Part shown: positions 19,242 through 29,200 of the stretch, piece by piece
Layout: every line of letters starts with the position of its first letter
Numbering within the stretch: position 1 is the stretch's first letter
Assembly (NCBI GenBank): GCA_900095095.1
Contig: FMBT01000007.1
Location: 1-32,195 of the forward strand
Reading direction: 5' to 3'
From: Fragilariopsis cylindrus CCMP1102
Lineage: Eukaryota > Bacillariophyta > Bacillariophyceae > Bacillariales > Bacillariaceae
Length of the DNA stretch: 32,195 nucleotides
Notes under the pieces: generated by a model
Databases searched by the model: none
What the model saw: only the letters and a program-made list of their open reading frames with translations
What the model was told of the DNA's origin: nothing
Program-made: the position numbers and the translations under genes

Positions 19242-22151
19242 ATGTCCGAGTCTGTAACCATTACAAAACCGGTTGACGAAGGTATCGACATTGAAACGGG
19301 CAAGAAGAGCGCCAACGGTGACGTCGACCAAAATGGTCAGAAGAAACGACAGAGCCAACTGAACGAGAGCAGCATAGTGGCCAATGATCTTATCGGTAGT
19401 GACGATGCCAATGCAATTGTTGTATCCGATGCCAACTACAAGACCCGAACGGTGATCGGCATGAAAATTATTGCACACGAGATGTGGAAACTTCTAAATT
19501 GCAAACTCAATCCTAATTTGACCGCTGCTTTTGCGAGTCTTCCTGTACCCATTCACAATGCCGTTACTAAAACAGTCATCTATCGGTTTCAACGAAGACC
19601 CGCCAACCTACCAAGCGATTCGAAAGAATACTCGTCGGAGGCTCTGTTTTATATAAATCTTCTCAAAAAACACAGACAAAATCTAACAGATGAACCCCTC
19701 ACCGTAATTGGAATGAAATGTGCTTACTGTGCAGACCATCCAACTCATATCCCTGGCTCTTGCTCCTTTATTGGTATAAACGACATCAGTGATAGTCCGA
19801 AGATATTGGAAGATGCTTTGCATCAACGACTTTTGCACCTTAAAAATAACTGTGCCATAGCCCGTCAAAAACACGGCTCGGAAGTGATGAGCATTTTTGA
19901 TGATAAATATAATAAGGATGATGTTCAACTGAAACGATATACGAAACTATGGATCAAAGAATTGAAACAAAACATATTTTCTCATATGCCATCATCATCG
20001 CTATCATCATCGTCGTCGTCAGTATCAGCGTCAGCGTCAGCGTCAGCATCAGCATCAGCATTAGCATTAGCATTAGCATCAGCATTAGCATCAGCATCAG
20101 CATCAGCATCAGCATCATCGAGTGAGATAACGGCACAACCTCAATTACGTACATTAGTACAAGTAGAACCTAGAATCGCTGCCGTGGCCGGGGCCACAGC
20201 AGCCCAAAACATAGCAGCGATGGCAGCTCATCACCGTCAACTAGCGCAAGTGCAGCTGCATCAGCAACAACAACACAGACAACAGCAACAGCAACAGCAG
20301 TATGCAATGCTTCAACAACAACAACAACAACAACATCAGCATCAGCAGTATCCACAACCACCATTACAACACCGTCCTGGGAACGCAACACCGCGATATA
20401 CTCAACAATATCTCATTCACCAACAGCAACTGCATCAGCAACAACAGGAACTACGTAAAAATCAGCTACTGTTGCAGCAACAGATGCAGCAGCAGCAGCG
20501 ACTAATCCAAGCAGCAGCACGACAACAGAAACCTAAACAACGACAACCATCAATATTTCCGAGGAACAAACTTGTGCCTTTTGTCGAGCTGCAACAGATA
20601 TACAAGGATGGTTGGGAGGACATGACTTGGTCCATGTTCAATCCTCCGTATGAATCAGATAACGACGAAGATGACTATTTTAGTTCTGTAGCAGACAGTA
20701 GTAGTGACACAACAACACAAACCAATAAAAGATCGAATTCATTGAAGGAAAGTTTACCCCCGTTACCTCCCCCCAAGGCGAACTTGGACTACTGTATTCC
20801 CATCCAGCCTTATCAACTCGTACAATGTCCTGGGGGCGTACCTTTTTTGAAGGAAAAAGAGGCAGCACACACTTCCAAAAAAGTGCGGGGACGACGGCGT
20901 CAATCGTCAACAACAAAATCTATCAGTGTCGATCTAGGCCTATCTGATGCCAAGCCACACGACGTGGTGATGCCGCCCAAGGGTTATCCATTGGATCTAG
21001 CTGAGTCTCTTCACAATCTGATCGGAAATAGTCGCTTTATGCGGCTTGTCTCGGTACATCGGGACAATTACTCAACATCATCATCGGAGACCGAGAGATT
21101 GAGTATCATAAAAAAAATTGTTGATAAGATTGCAAGAAGAGGAGGGTCGTTTCTCAAACAAGGAAAATTTATTAAGGCGAAGGGAGCATCTAGGGCATAC
21201 AATACGACTGATAGGGATAGATCAGAATACACTAGGTATCGGCTCGAAAAAGGTTTTTCTGATATTCTCAACCCAAAAATTGCCGCACATAAGTGGGTTT
21301 TTACTTCTCCCGGAAGATCATTGAATGCATCCAATACTCCTACAAAAACTAAGATGACGGAGACCACGAACGCGGCAAAAACCACACGTACAATAATGTC
21401 ATCGGTTTATGATAACACCGAAGGCGATACTACAACGACTTCAACGATTACCAGCAAAGTCTTAGAGGTGGAGCATGCACCAAAGCTGGGGCTGATTGGC
21501 GGCTATTTAGAATGGAACAACCACAGATTCACGACCAATCCAAGAGTCAAGTTTTCAGATTTGCAAAAGAGAACAGAAAATACAAGGGGATCAACAGCTC
21601 CAGCTGAAGCTACATCTGCAGCTACATCTGCAGCTAATACTGCTACAACAACTGCAACTTCAGCTAGCACAGCAAACGAGGCTTTGAACGGGGCTACAGA
21701 TGATACGATGAAAGCAGACAACGTTAGCGCTAATAAGGGGACAATAATAAACACAGATACCACAACAAGGAAGGATGTCACAAATTTATCAGGATTATGC
21801 AAGACTCCACCACCACCATCACCACCACCACAGCTACAGGACGACGTAATGAATTGCGACGGGATAGTGAAGGCGACGGGTGAGCAGATTTGTAACAAGC
21901 CGAATGGAAAGAAAACTACTGATGTGACGACAAATGTCGTGGAGAAGACTGGGGACAATACGCAATGGAAAGAATCTCAACCACCTAATAACAAACGGAA
22001 CTGCTCCGAGACGATTTCTTGTGAGGAAACAAAACCACAGTCGACAAAAAAACAGCGTTCAGACGTAGTCAATAATAGCTCTCCATTCCCAACTAATAAA
22101 AGCGACGTAACAGAATTGTTTAATAATGGAGTCACCACGTTAACAAGTTGA
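19242..22151 (+). CDS. Large low-complexity protein with N-terminal CxxC...HxxxxC module, probably nuclear
   Basis: A 969-residue frame with no intron or frameshift. Residues ~70-250 form the only globular-looking part: VIGMKIIAHEMWKLL, then GMKCAYC (C160, C163), HPTHIPGSCSFIGIND, and LLHLKNNC (H199, C204). This spacing resembles short Zn-binding modules common in diatom proteins, in which CxxC is followed by a Gly-Ser-Phe turn and HLxxxC. A Ser/Ala hexamer-encoded repeat (~251-295), a long Gln/His-rich tract (~335-425), an acidic patch, a basic RGRRRQSS segment and a C-terminal Thr/Ala/Asn-rich tail follow. A further conserved-looking block near residues 570-690 contains PPKGYPLDLAESLHNLIG and IARRGGSFLKQGKF. 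A DNA- or chromatin-associated regulator is the best guess; no family was recognised. Confidence 0.8.
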   Translation: MSESVTITKPVDEGIDIETGKKSANGDVDQNGQKKRQSQLNESSIVANDLIGSDDANAIVVSDANYKTRTVIGMKIIAHEMWKLLNCKLNPNLTAAFASLPVPIHNAVTKTVIYRFQRRPANLPSDSKEYSSEALFYINLLKKHRQNLTDEPLTVIGMKCAYCADHPTHIPGSCSFIGINDISDSPKILEDALHQRLLHLKNNCAIARQKHGSEVMSIFDDKYNKDDVQLKRYTKLWIKELKQNIFSHMPSSSLSSSSSSVSASASASASASALALALASALASASASASASSSEITAQPQLRTLVQVEPRIAAVAGATAAQNIAAMAAHHRQLAQVQLHQQQQHRQQQQQQQYAMLQQQQQQQHQHQQYPQPPLQHRPGNATPRYTQQYLIHQQQLHQQQQELRKNQLLLQQQMQQQQRLIQAAARQQKPKQRQPSIFPRNKLVPFVELQQIYKDGWEDMTWSMFNPPYESDNDEDDYFSSVADSSSDTTTQTNKRSNSLKESLPPLPPPKANLDYCIPIQPYQLVQCPGGVPFLKEKEAAHTSKKVRGRRRQSSTTKSISVDLGLSDAKPHDVVMPPKGYPLDLAESLHNLIGNSRFMRLVSVHRDNYSTSSSETERLSIIKKIVDKIARRGGSFLKQGKFIKAKGASRAYNTTDRDRSEYTRYRLEKGFSDILNPKIAAHKWVFTSPGRSLNASNTPTKTKMTETTNAAKTTRTIMSSVYDNTEGDTTTTSTITSKVLEVEHAPKLGLIGGYLEWNNHRFTTNPRVKFSDLQKRTENTRGSTAPAEATSAATSAANTATTTATSASTANEALNGATDDTMKADNVSANKGTIINTDTTTRKDVTNLSGLCKTPPPPSPPPQLQDDVMNCDGIVKATGEQICNKPNGKKTTDVTTNVVEKTGDNTQWKESQPPNNKRNCSETISCEETKPQSTKKQRSDVVNNSSPFPTNKSDVTELFNNGVTTLTS
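20011..20118 (+). repeat. TCAGCG/TCAGCA/TTAGCA hexamer repeat encoding Ser/Leu-Ala
   Basis: A run of six-base units coding for alternating Ser-Ala and Leu-Ala inside the 19242 gene. Changes among units are mostly third-base or T/C changes, indicating expansion by slippage with mild divergence. Confidence 0.9.
20256..20530 (+). repeat. CAA/CAG/CAT-rich tract encoding Gln/His
   Basis: An imperfect trinucleotide tract giving uninterrupted Gln runs of up to about nine within the 19242 gene, mixed with His and occasional Leu or Met. Confidence 0.9.
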
Positions 22152-22332
22152 CGACCCCATCAAACTTCAGCACAACAGTTTCTGATCCACCGAGTATCAA
22201 TTATATATTTGAAAACCGCGAAGTAAAGATTTGGTAACAAACACAAGAAAGCCACTGCACTGTGTAATGTAATCAATACAGTCGAATATAACATAATGTT
22301 TTCTTTTTCTATAACGCCACGTTCTGTTCTTA
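22152..22332. other. Short spacer after the 969-residue gene
   Basis: 181 bp, AT-rich; expected 3' UTR of the 19242 gene and of the candidate minus-strand gene. Nothing else was recognised. Confidence 0.3.
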
Positions 22333-22764
22333 TTAGATATCTAAAGTAAAATCTCCACTGTCATCATCTTCCCAAAATGTATCTTCATTCTACAGTATTG
22401 GAAGATAATAGAAAATTTTGTGAATTCAAATTCGCTTATTATTTGTTTTCAAAAATTAGTACCTTCATATGATCTTCAGTTGAGATAAGTACATATTACT
22501 CGTACCATAAAACTTTTGAGTCCCTGGTCTGACCATCTACCGCCGTCACGTGAAAAGACGCGTAAACAGCTTTCCATGAAGTAATGACGCTATCACGAGC
22601 ACTCTAACTTACGCCGTATGTCGGTGGAACCACTGAAAAAATGAACGGATTTTTCAATTTTTAACGAACAAAATGGATTCTTCATCGAACACATACCTAA
22701 CTTACACATCATCGCCCATTTCTGATAATAATCTTTATAATCTATCTCCCAGTAATAGATCATC
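22333..22764 (-). CDS. Candidate small multi-intron gene divergent from dnaJ, unknown function
   Basis: It is not visible as one ORF. On the minus strand a segment MIYYWEIDYKDYYQKWAMM ends at a GTAAGT donor (22705) with a TTTTTTCAG acceptor (22633), 73 nt. VPPTYG then follows, ending at another GTAAGT donor (22612) with a GGTAG acceptor (22537), 76 nt. Next is MVRPGTQKFYGTSNMYLS, and after a GTACTA donor (22462) and TACTGTAG acceptor (22390), 73 nt, the acidic end NEDTFWEDDDSGDFTLDI before TAA. One missing base near 22483 is needed to connect the third exon to STEDHMK. Alternatively, without the second intron, a continuous frame (SWKAVYASFHVTAVDGQ...) runs through two in-frame stops. Three same-sized intron candidates and a protein-like end support a real gene; the exact structure and start are uncertain. 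Confidence 0.33.
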
Positions 22765-22878
22765 AAGACACGATCAGAAATACTTATTCTTTTAAGATAA
22801 TCCTGTGCTTCGTTACTAAAGTAGCTACGAATTGTGAATAATCCAGAGATTAATACCCCAAAAGAATTGACATACACG
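22765..22878. promoter_or_regulatory. Short divergent gap upstream of dnaJ
   Basis: About 115 bp between the candidate minus-strand start and the DnaJ ATG. The minus strand stays open through it (IRSYFSNEAQDYLKRISISD), so the candidate gene could start further upstream, but no ATG is present in that frame. Confidence 0.25.
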
Positions 22879-24486
22879 ATGCGCTTTACATCATTTGCCG
22901 TGACGGCCTTTTTATGTCTTGCCACCAATGAAATTATCAACAACGAAGAAAACCAATTTGGAGTAAATGCATTCGCACCTAGTACTCATCGAGTCGTGTT
23001 GGGTTGTCGAATGATAACAAAATACTAAATAATGGAGCAAGAATTAGCAGTCGCAGCAGCAGCAGCAGTACTTCTCTCTTCATGTCGTCAAGACAACAAA
23101 CTGGACGAGACTTTTATAGAATTTTGGGCGTTCAGAGAAATGCTGACGCCAAAGACATCAAAGCAGCGTATCGAGGAATGGCAAAGAAATACCATCCAGG
23201 TATGTTACGACGTGTGTCGAGAATTACAAACAAAAGTTTCTCAAATAAAAACTTTTGACTCGTACATTGAACTGATGTCGACAAAAGAAAGACTGGGATT
23301 CGATTGAATTCGCTTCATTCATTCATTCGTACATTCTTCGTGTGTAATTAAATTTTTGTTTTTACTAACACATAGACATTTATTTCTCCTTCTTTCTTTT
23401 CATCTTAAATAGATGCCAACCCCGGAAAGGACACAACTGAACAATTCCAAGAGGTGAACCGTGCATACGAAATATTGAAGAATCCTGATCTTAAGAAAAA
23501 GTATGATATGTTTGGTGAATCGGGCGTCGGAACTTCCGCTGCAAGTGAAGGGCAGGGATCACCCTTCGGCGGTGGTGGTTCTGGATTTGGACAAGAAGTT
23601 GACCTGAACGATATTTTTGACTCATTCTTCGGTGGTGGAGGTGGAGGTGGAGGCTTTGGTGGTGGAGGTGGTGGTGGACGAGGACGACCGCAAACTCGAG
23701 GACCGGTTGTCGGAAACGACTTGAGATTTGATTTAGAAATTGACTTCAAGACAGCTGTATTTGGTGGAGAAGAGAAGGTACGAATCCGTCATTTGGAAAC
23801 ATGTGATACCTGTCCCGGAGATGGTGTCAAGCCGGGTAGTAATATTAGTACCTGTTCCACATGTGGTGGTAGTGGAGTTACGGTAGAAGTAACACGAACG
23901 CCATTAGGTAATTTCCAGACGCAACAAACTTGTCCCAACTGTCGAGGAACTGGTCAAAAATTGAAGAATATTGTGGAACATGCGGTGGACAGGGACTTAA
24001 TCAAAAGACGAAACAGATCAAGGTTACCGTCCCCGCTGGTGTAGAAGATGGAAATAAACTTCGTGTACGAGGAGAGGGTGATGCTGGTCCAAATGGTGGA
24101 CCTGCAGGAGACTTATACATCTTTTTACGAGTTAAGGAGACAGTAACTTTAGACGTGAGGGACCTGAGATTTATTCAGAAGAATCAATCAGTTACCTCGA
24201 TGCTATTCTCGGAAATTCCATCAAGACACCCGTCGTTGATGGTGAGGTAACCATTAAGGTACCACCTGGAACACAACCTGGACAAGTTATGCGATTAAAA
24301 GGCAATGGTGCACCGAGCCTGGGTAACCCCACTAAAAGAGGAGACCATTACGTCACAGTCAAGGTTGACATTCCAAAGGATCTAAGCAAAGACGAAGAAG
24401 AACTTATTGCGAAATTGAGGACACTTCAAGAAGAAAAAGCCGAAAGTGGCGGAGGTAAAACTGGATTTTTCAACCGAGGCAAATAG
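22879..24486 (+). CDS. dnaJ: Plastid-type DnaJ (Hsp40 type I), 2 exons, frame-broken
   Basis: Exons 22879-23199 and 23413-24486; about 465 residues after three base additions. It is an Hsp70 co-chaperone with all type I parts. Signal peptide [15 protein letters not shown] plus VNAFAP give a plastid address. The J-domain [20 protein letters not shown] has its HPD motif split by the intron. A Gly/Phe-rich linker with long Gly runs follows (~residues 165-215). Four CxxCxGxG-type motifs follow ([32 protein letters not shown]), then the C-terminal substrate domain ([41 protein letters not shown]). Breaks, each one base missing: near 23000 (before NDNKILNNG), at an A5 run 23956-23960 (inside the Zn finger), and near 24138. 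Plastid DnaJ genes occur in plastid or nuclear genomes of algae; introns and presequence show this one is nuclear. Confidence 0.93.
23200..23412 (+). other. Intron of dnaJ (213 nt, GT-AG)
   Basis: The donor GTATGT follows CATCCAG and the acceptor AAATAG precedes ATGCCAACCCC. Splicing makes the Asp of the essential HPD motif from a split codon (G|AT). Confidence 0.95.
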
Positions 24487-24794
24487 ATACGAGTGAGGAC
24501 GTAGATAAACAAATCACATTATCTGTTCAAACATGTTATTCGTCGGTCACATCAATACAACTAATTTTTATCCCTGTAGTTTATTCATATTTATAAATTT
24601 GTCGACACAGAACGACTTTAAGCTAGCAATAAATCATTCTTAAAATTCAATTTTAAACAACTTCTTAAATGGTCAGTCGCACTAATAAATATATCTTGAG
24701 ATGTTTAAAAAGGTGTTTATAGTTTCTTTCGTGGCAAGCAATACTTGACAATATATAGATTGATGCGCATGATTGATGTGCATATCTCGGGAAG
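24487..24794. other. Spacer between convergent dnaJ and dihydropteridine reductase genes
   Basis: 308 bp, AT-rich, with no recognised feature beyond expected 3' UTRs. Confidence 0.35.
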
Positions 24795-25954
24795 TTACCT
24801 CGCAACTTTAAATTCTGCTCCGTCCCCTTTCGAATTCGGATGGACTTTCACGAGACTACCGGAGTGGGGTCTTAGTGCAGGTTTTCTCATCCAAAGTCCG
24901 ATTTCTTTAGCAATATCAATCGAATTAGTCCATCCACTAAAATCTTCGTTTGGCATAGCCTGACGATTTGCAGGTGTGTCGATCGTTGTTGGTAGAATAC
25001 CAACAACACTCAAACGGTTCAAATATGATTGCGTTGATGAATGGTTTCTTATACGTCTGGCCAATTTTCGTTTGGATTTAGTTGTCACGGCCTTACCTGA
25101 TGTTTCTCCCAGAGTTTGTACGTAGTGATGAGTTGCGACTTTAGAAAGACCGTAGCCTAACATTCCAGGTGTACTGCTCAATGCAGCGGTTGCCCCGATG
25201 GCCACAAATAAACCACCGTTGTCGTTGTCGTCATCATCACACCGCCCCCCTCGGTCATGTAATTTTGCGATGCGTAGCCTGCTGCCAAAACAGGGTAGAG
25301 ATTCTTACCAAGCATTCGTTCAACATTTTCGGAATATTCACGGGCACAATCTAATAACCATAATCGTTGTACATTGTTATCGTCTTCATCGTTCTCAGCA
25401 ATGATATCAATTGGAGGCGGCAATGATGGCAATAATGGATCTCCTTCCCATGCTCCAGCGACGCAAATCACAGCATCCAATTCTTGATCGTCTTCAATCA
25501 GTTGGTGTAACCCATCCGTTAATGCCATAGTCAATTCGGGCAACGATGTTGTATTTGGCAACTCCACGAAGCCGCCTGTTAAACGAGACTCATCCTCACT
25601 TGACGGCGCTATCACGTCTGCTCCTATTACCCGTACTTTCAAGTCTCGGGATAAGTGTTCAATTAGACATCTACCAAGACTACCAGACGACCCAACGACG
25701 AGAGCTGTTTGTTGACGATGCATCATACCGTCGTGATAATCGTTATCGTCATCATCATCGTATTCATTATTATAGTTCGAGAAGAATCGACGACGGTCTC
25801 GAATATTATTAGAAGGTTGCAATTGATGTTGATGCTGATGTGGAAGAGACGAAGTTACTGTCATCACATTCCTACTGCTATTCATGTGAAAGCTGCTACT
25901 CTTCGTTCCCCACGAAACAAGTCGACGGGCAAGTATAATTTGTTGATGATTCAT
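24795..25954 (-). CDS. Dihydropteridine reductase (QDPR-like), mitochondrial-type presequence, frame-broken
   Basis: About 386 residues after one base is added. It is an SDR-fold enzyme that regenerates tetrahydrobiopterin from quinonoid dihydrobiopterin with NAD(P)H. The Rossmann motif VVGSSGSLGRCL starts near residue 86. DAVICVAGAWEGDP matches the family's 'DAILCVAGGWAGG'. After the break come GGLFVAIGATAALSSTPGM, LGYGLSK (catalytic Tyr-xxx-Lys), VGILPTTIDTPANRQAMP, DFSGWT and HSGSLVKV, all in the order of vertebrate QDPR. The break is at a six-C run on the plus strand (25245-25250); a seventh base gives EGGRCDDDDNDNGGL. The N-terminal ~80 residues are Arg/Ser/His-rich with RRFFSN, suggesting mitochondrial import, and contain an Asp-rich tail. 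It diverges from the 26238 gene across 283 bp. Confidence 0.9.
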
Positions 25955-26237
25955 TGTAGAGGAGTGTTTGTGATTTGTGATTGCTGTTAAAAAAGATCAA
26001 GTTTATGATTTATTCATGATTGTTGCTCTGCTCATTCAAATTCAAAATTGATGTTTTTTGTTTTCTCTTTTCCGAGATTTGTGGTCACGAGTCGAGTCAC
26101 AGACATGCGGGATTAAGATGAATCGAGCGAATCATAATTTTTACACATTTTTTTATTTTCTTGACAAGAAATTCAAAAATTCGAACAAGATGACAATCTT
26201 CACATTTCACATCAGCAGAAACTAAAAACTAGAAACT
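25955..26237. promoter_or_regulatory. Compact divergent promoter (QDPR-like / DEX1-like)
   Basis: 283 bp between two divergent ATGs; AT-rich, with A-rich leaders on both sides. No specific factor site is recognised. Confidence 0.4.
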
Positions 26238-29200
26238 ATGACCATGGGGATTCAGAGAAGAAAATTTTCCTTGTTCGTTTTCCTCCTTCTAGTTGTTCTT
26301 GTCGTCACAGTCTACGGCAATCCATCCTCGAAAGGATACATACCCTTTCGGACAGATCCATATGATCAACCCATATCCAAAAACGATCCCGAAGATTTTC
26401 GAAGTGACAGCAGCGACGACCATAAATTATTGATTAACAAAAAGCCACCCCGATTTATGAACCTGATACGGCCGTTGCACAAGAAGAATGCCCACTTCGT
26501 TTTTCGCTGGGAGTTTCCCACCGTAGTGACGCCACAGCTCCTGGATAGGTGGCAACATGGGAATACAACAACCTCCCATCATTTATCCTATTTTGCCTTG
26601 GGAGGGACCCGGTCGACAAGTCCTATACGCGACACAATACGAACACCTGGGTATGTTGACACCCTCTAAGGGCAACATTCACGTTTCATCGGTAAATGGC
26701 GAGAACGCCGCGGGTGGTGGTGGTGACGATAATATGAATTTTATCAAGGAGGGACTAACTGAGCATGTTGAATTTCCTTTATTGTTCGAATCGAGTGCAT
26801 TCCAAACCAGTCCGATCATAGCTGACGTTAACGGAGATGGAATTTTAGATGCTATCTTAACAGATTATCACGGTGGTCTATACGTTATAGGTCTACAGGT
26901 AGCTCCAGACCAGAAAAGTCGATATTTTTTCAAGGCACAAGTACCTAGGATGTACGTACGACGACAATGGATTGAAGCTATGGTCAACGAAACTCTAGGA
27001 ATCGATCCGTACGAAGCTGAGAAAATAGCTGAAGAGGAAGAAAAGAAGGCTGAAGAGCCCGGAAGGCATCCCGAGATGCATCGGTAGCGGGAGACGAAGA
27101 ACCTCAGGACGAAACCGATTACGATCACGATCGCGATCATTATCGACAAAACGAAGAACGGCCTCATGATCCGTATCATTCATACTTTGAATATTCATAT
27201 GGATCTGGTAATGCAGATCACGAAACAATTTTGCGAGGTGTAACAGGCAATGTGCTTAAACAAGATCACGACCACGTTCAGGGATTGGAAGAACGACGCA
27301 ATCGTAATCATTACCCAAAAATTGCCCAAAAGGTAGTGTTTGACTCATTGGAAGAAGATGAAAATAATCAGAAAGTAGTGTACGACTCGTTGGATGAAGA
27401 TGAAAAAAATCAGAAGGTGGTGTACGACTCCTTTGAAGAAGACGAAAAGAACCAGAAAGCAATTTACGACTCCTTGGAAGAAGATGAAAAGAACCAGAAG
27501 GTAGTGTACGACTCGTTGGATGAAGATGAAAAAAATCAGAAGGTGGTGTACAACTCCTTCGAAGAGACAAAAAGAACCAGAAGGCAATTTACGACTCCTT
27601 CGAAGAAGATGAAAAGAACCAGAAGGTAGTGTACGACTCGTTGGATGAAGATGAAAAAAATCAGAAGGTGGTGTACGACTCCTTCGAAGAAGATGAAAAG
27701 AACCAGAAGGTAATTTACGACTCCATTGAAGAAGACGAGAAAAATCAAAAGATCGTTTACGATTCAAACGAGGAAGTAGAAGCCGATCATAGAAGGTTGC
27801 AAGAAGTGATGGAAGGTGACCAAGAGGAAGCCGAAGAAAATATGGAAGGCGGAGCAGGAGACGATATTTCAGAGTGGGGAGGTTTTGCTGACGATATGCA
27901 AAGACATGACGACGATGATGACGATGACGACGACGACGACATCATTGATACAGTTGAAGAGCCTGATGAGATTTCGGAAGGAGGAGAAAGCGAGATAGTT
28001 GATAGAAGTGATACTGACATAGAGGGTGATGACGATACTACTTTTGTACACCGAGGAGACGATGATGTATACCCACATCATGATGACTATTCTCGCGATA
28101 ACCATGGCATGTACGACGACTTTTATCAAGGTCGGTATAGCGAACTTCATGACGATTATTTCGATGACAAGCACTACATTCGACTGCCACCACATATTCT
28201 TTCTACTCCTGTGCTCGCAGAATTGCCCAAGATGTATAACAATAACGGAGAAACAGAAAATCTATTATTTTTGGGCGTATCTTACTATTTTGATGAAGAC
28301 GAATACGAGGGTTTCTTTTCCTATAAACGATTCGCGAATAGTGATTACGGTGACGAGACCGAAACTGAAAGAGGGATGTACACTGCAAACGCTATCATGA
28401 TTTTTCATCTAGGAGACAATCCAAGATGGGGTGAGTGTATTGCATGATGTTCAAACACTTTTGGTAGATAAATGTTGTGTGTGATATTTCGTCTTTGTAG
28501 GAGTATAACTCTGCTCGCATATTGAATTCGTAATTGCTCACGTTTAATTGTATTCTTTAATCCAAATTCTAGGTCGTCAGGAACACCTCGACTTAAGTGG
28601 GGACCATTCAGCGCCTGTGAATATGACGTTAGTTGGATCAATTCCTATGCGTGAAGATAACAGCAAGCTTGGTGCATTCGCTCTGTCTAGTCCTACAATA
28701 GCAGACATCGATGGTGATGGTTCCTCCGAGATATTAATGGGCACTAGTATGGGGTTTCTTTATGTAATGGATGCTCGGAATCTTTTTGTTAAGGATAATT
28801 GGCCTGTTCAATTTCAGTATGCAATCGAATCGCGTGTTTTGGTTGAAGACGTTCGAGGTGATACTAACCTTGAAATATTTGTAGCTGATGTCGGTGGTAA
28901 TATATTCTGCCTCGATCATACGGGTAAAAAGATATGGCATCGCAATTTACTCTTCAGCGTTACCAACCAACACAGTATGGAAAATGCCGAGGTCATGGGA
29001 TCTAGTCCAATGGTACTCGGTGATGTAGACGGTGACGGTGTGCTTGATATAGTCATTCTTCTACAGATCAAAAGTCACGGACAAGGATCAAGTCATTTTC
29101 TCTTTGCCATCTCTGCAGACACAGGTAAAGATCTTGTTGGTAAAGCTTTTCCAATGAATATCTGGACAAAGGCTTTGGCCAGTCGTAAAGCTGTTAATGT

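Noticed and set aside
21503..21958. Minus-strand ORF rich in Val and Ala
   Set aside because: Antisense of the Thr/Ala-rich tail of the 969-residue protein.
22333..22620. UAA/UAG read as Gln (variant genetic code) suggested by two in-frame stops in the candidate minus-strand gene
   Set aside because: hslV, rpiA, RNase HII, DnaJ and the WDR75-like gene all end at natural positions with TAA or TAG, so these codons are stops in this genome.
23956..23960. Programmed -1 frameshift at the A5 run in dnaJ
   Set aside because: A tRNA slip would be possible on AAA here, but the same type of break at TCT CCC CTG (13840) and in non-slippery contexts argues for a common non-translational cause. Kept only as an alternative in the findings.
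27345..27767. Minus-strand ORFs with periodic hydrophobic text (FHLHPTSRTLPSG, VVHHLLIFFIF)
   Set aside because: They are antisense readings of the 42-bp repeat, whose sense frame is the DEX1-like protein.
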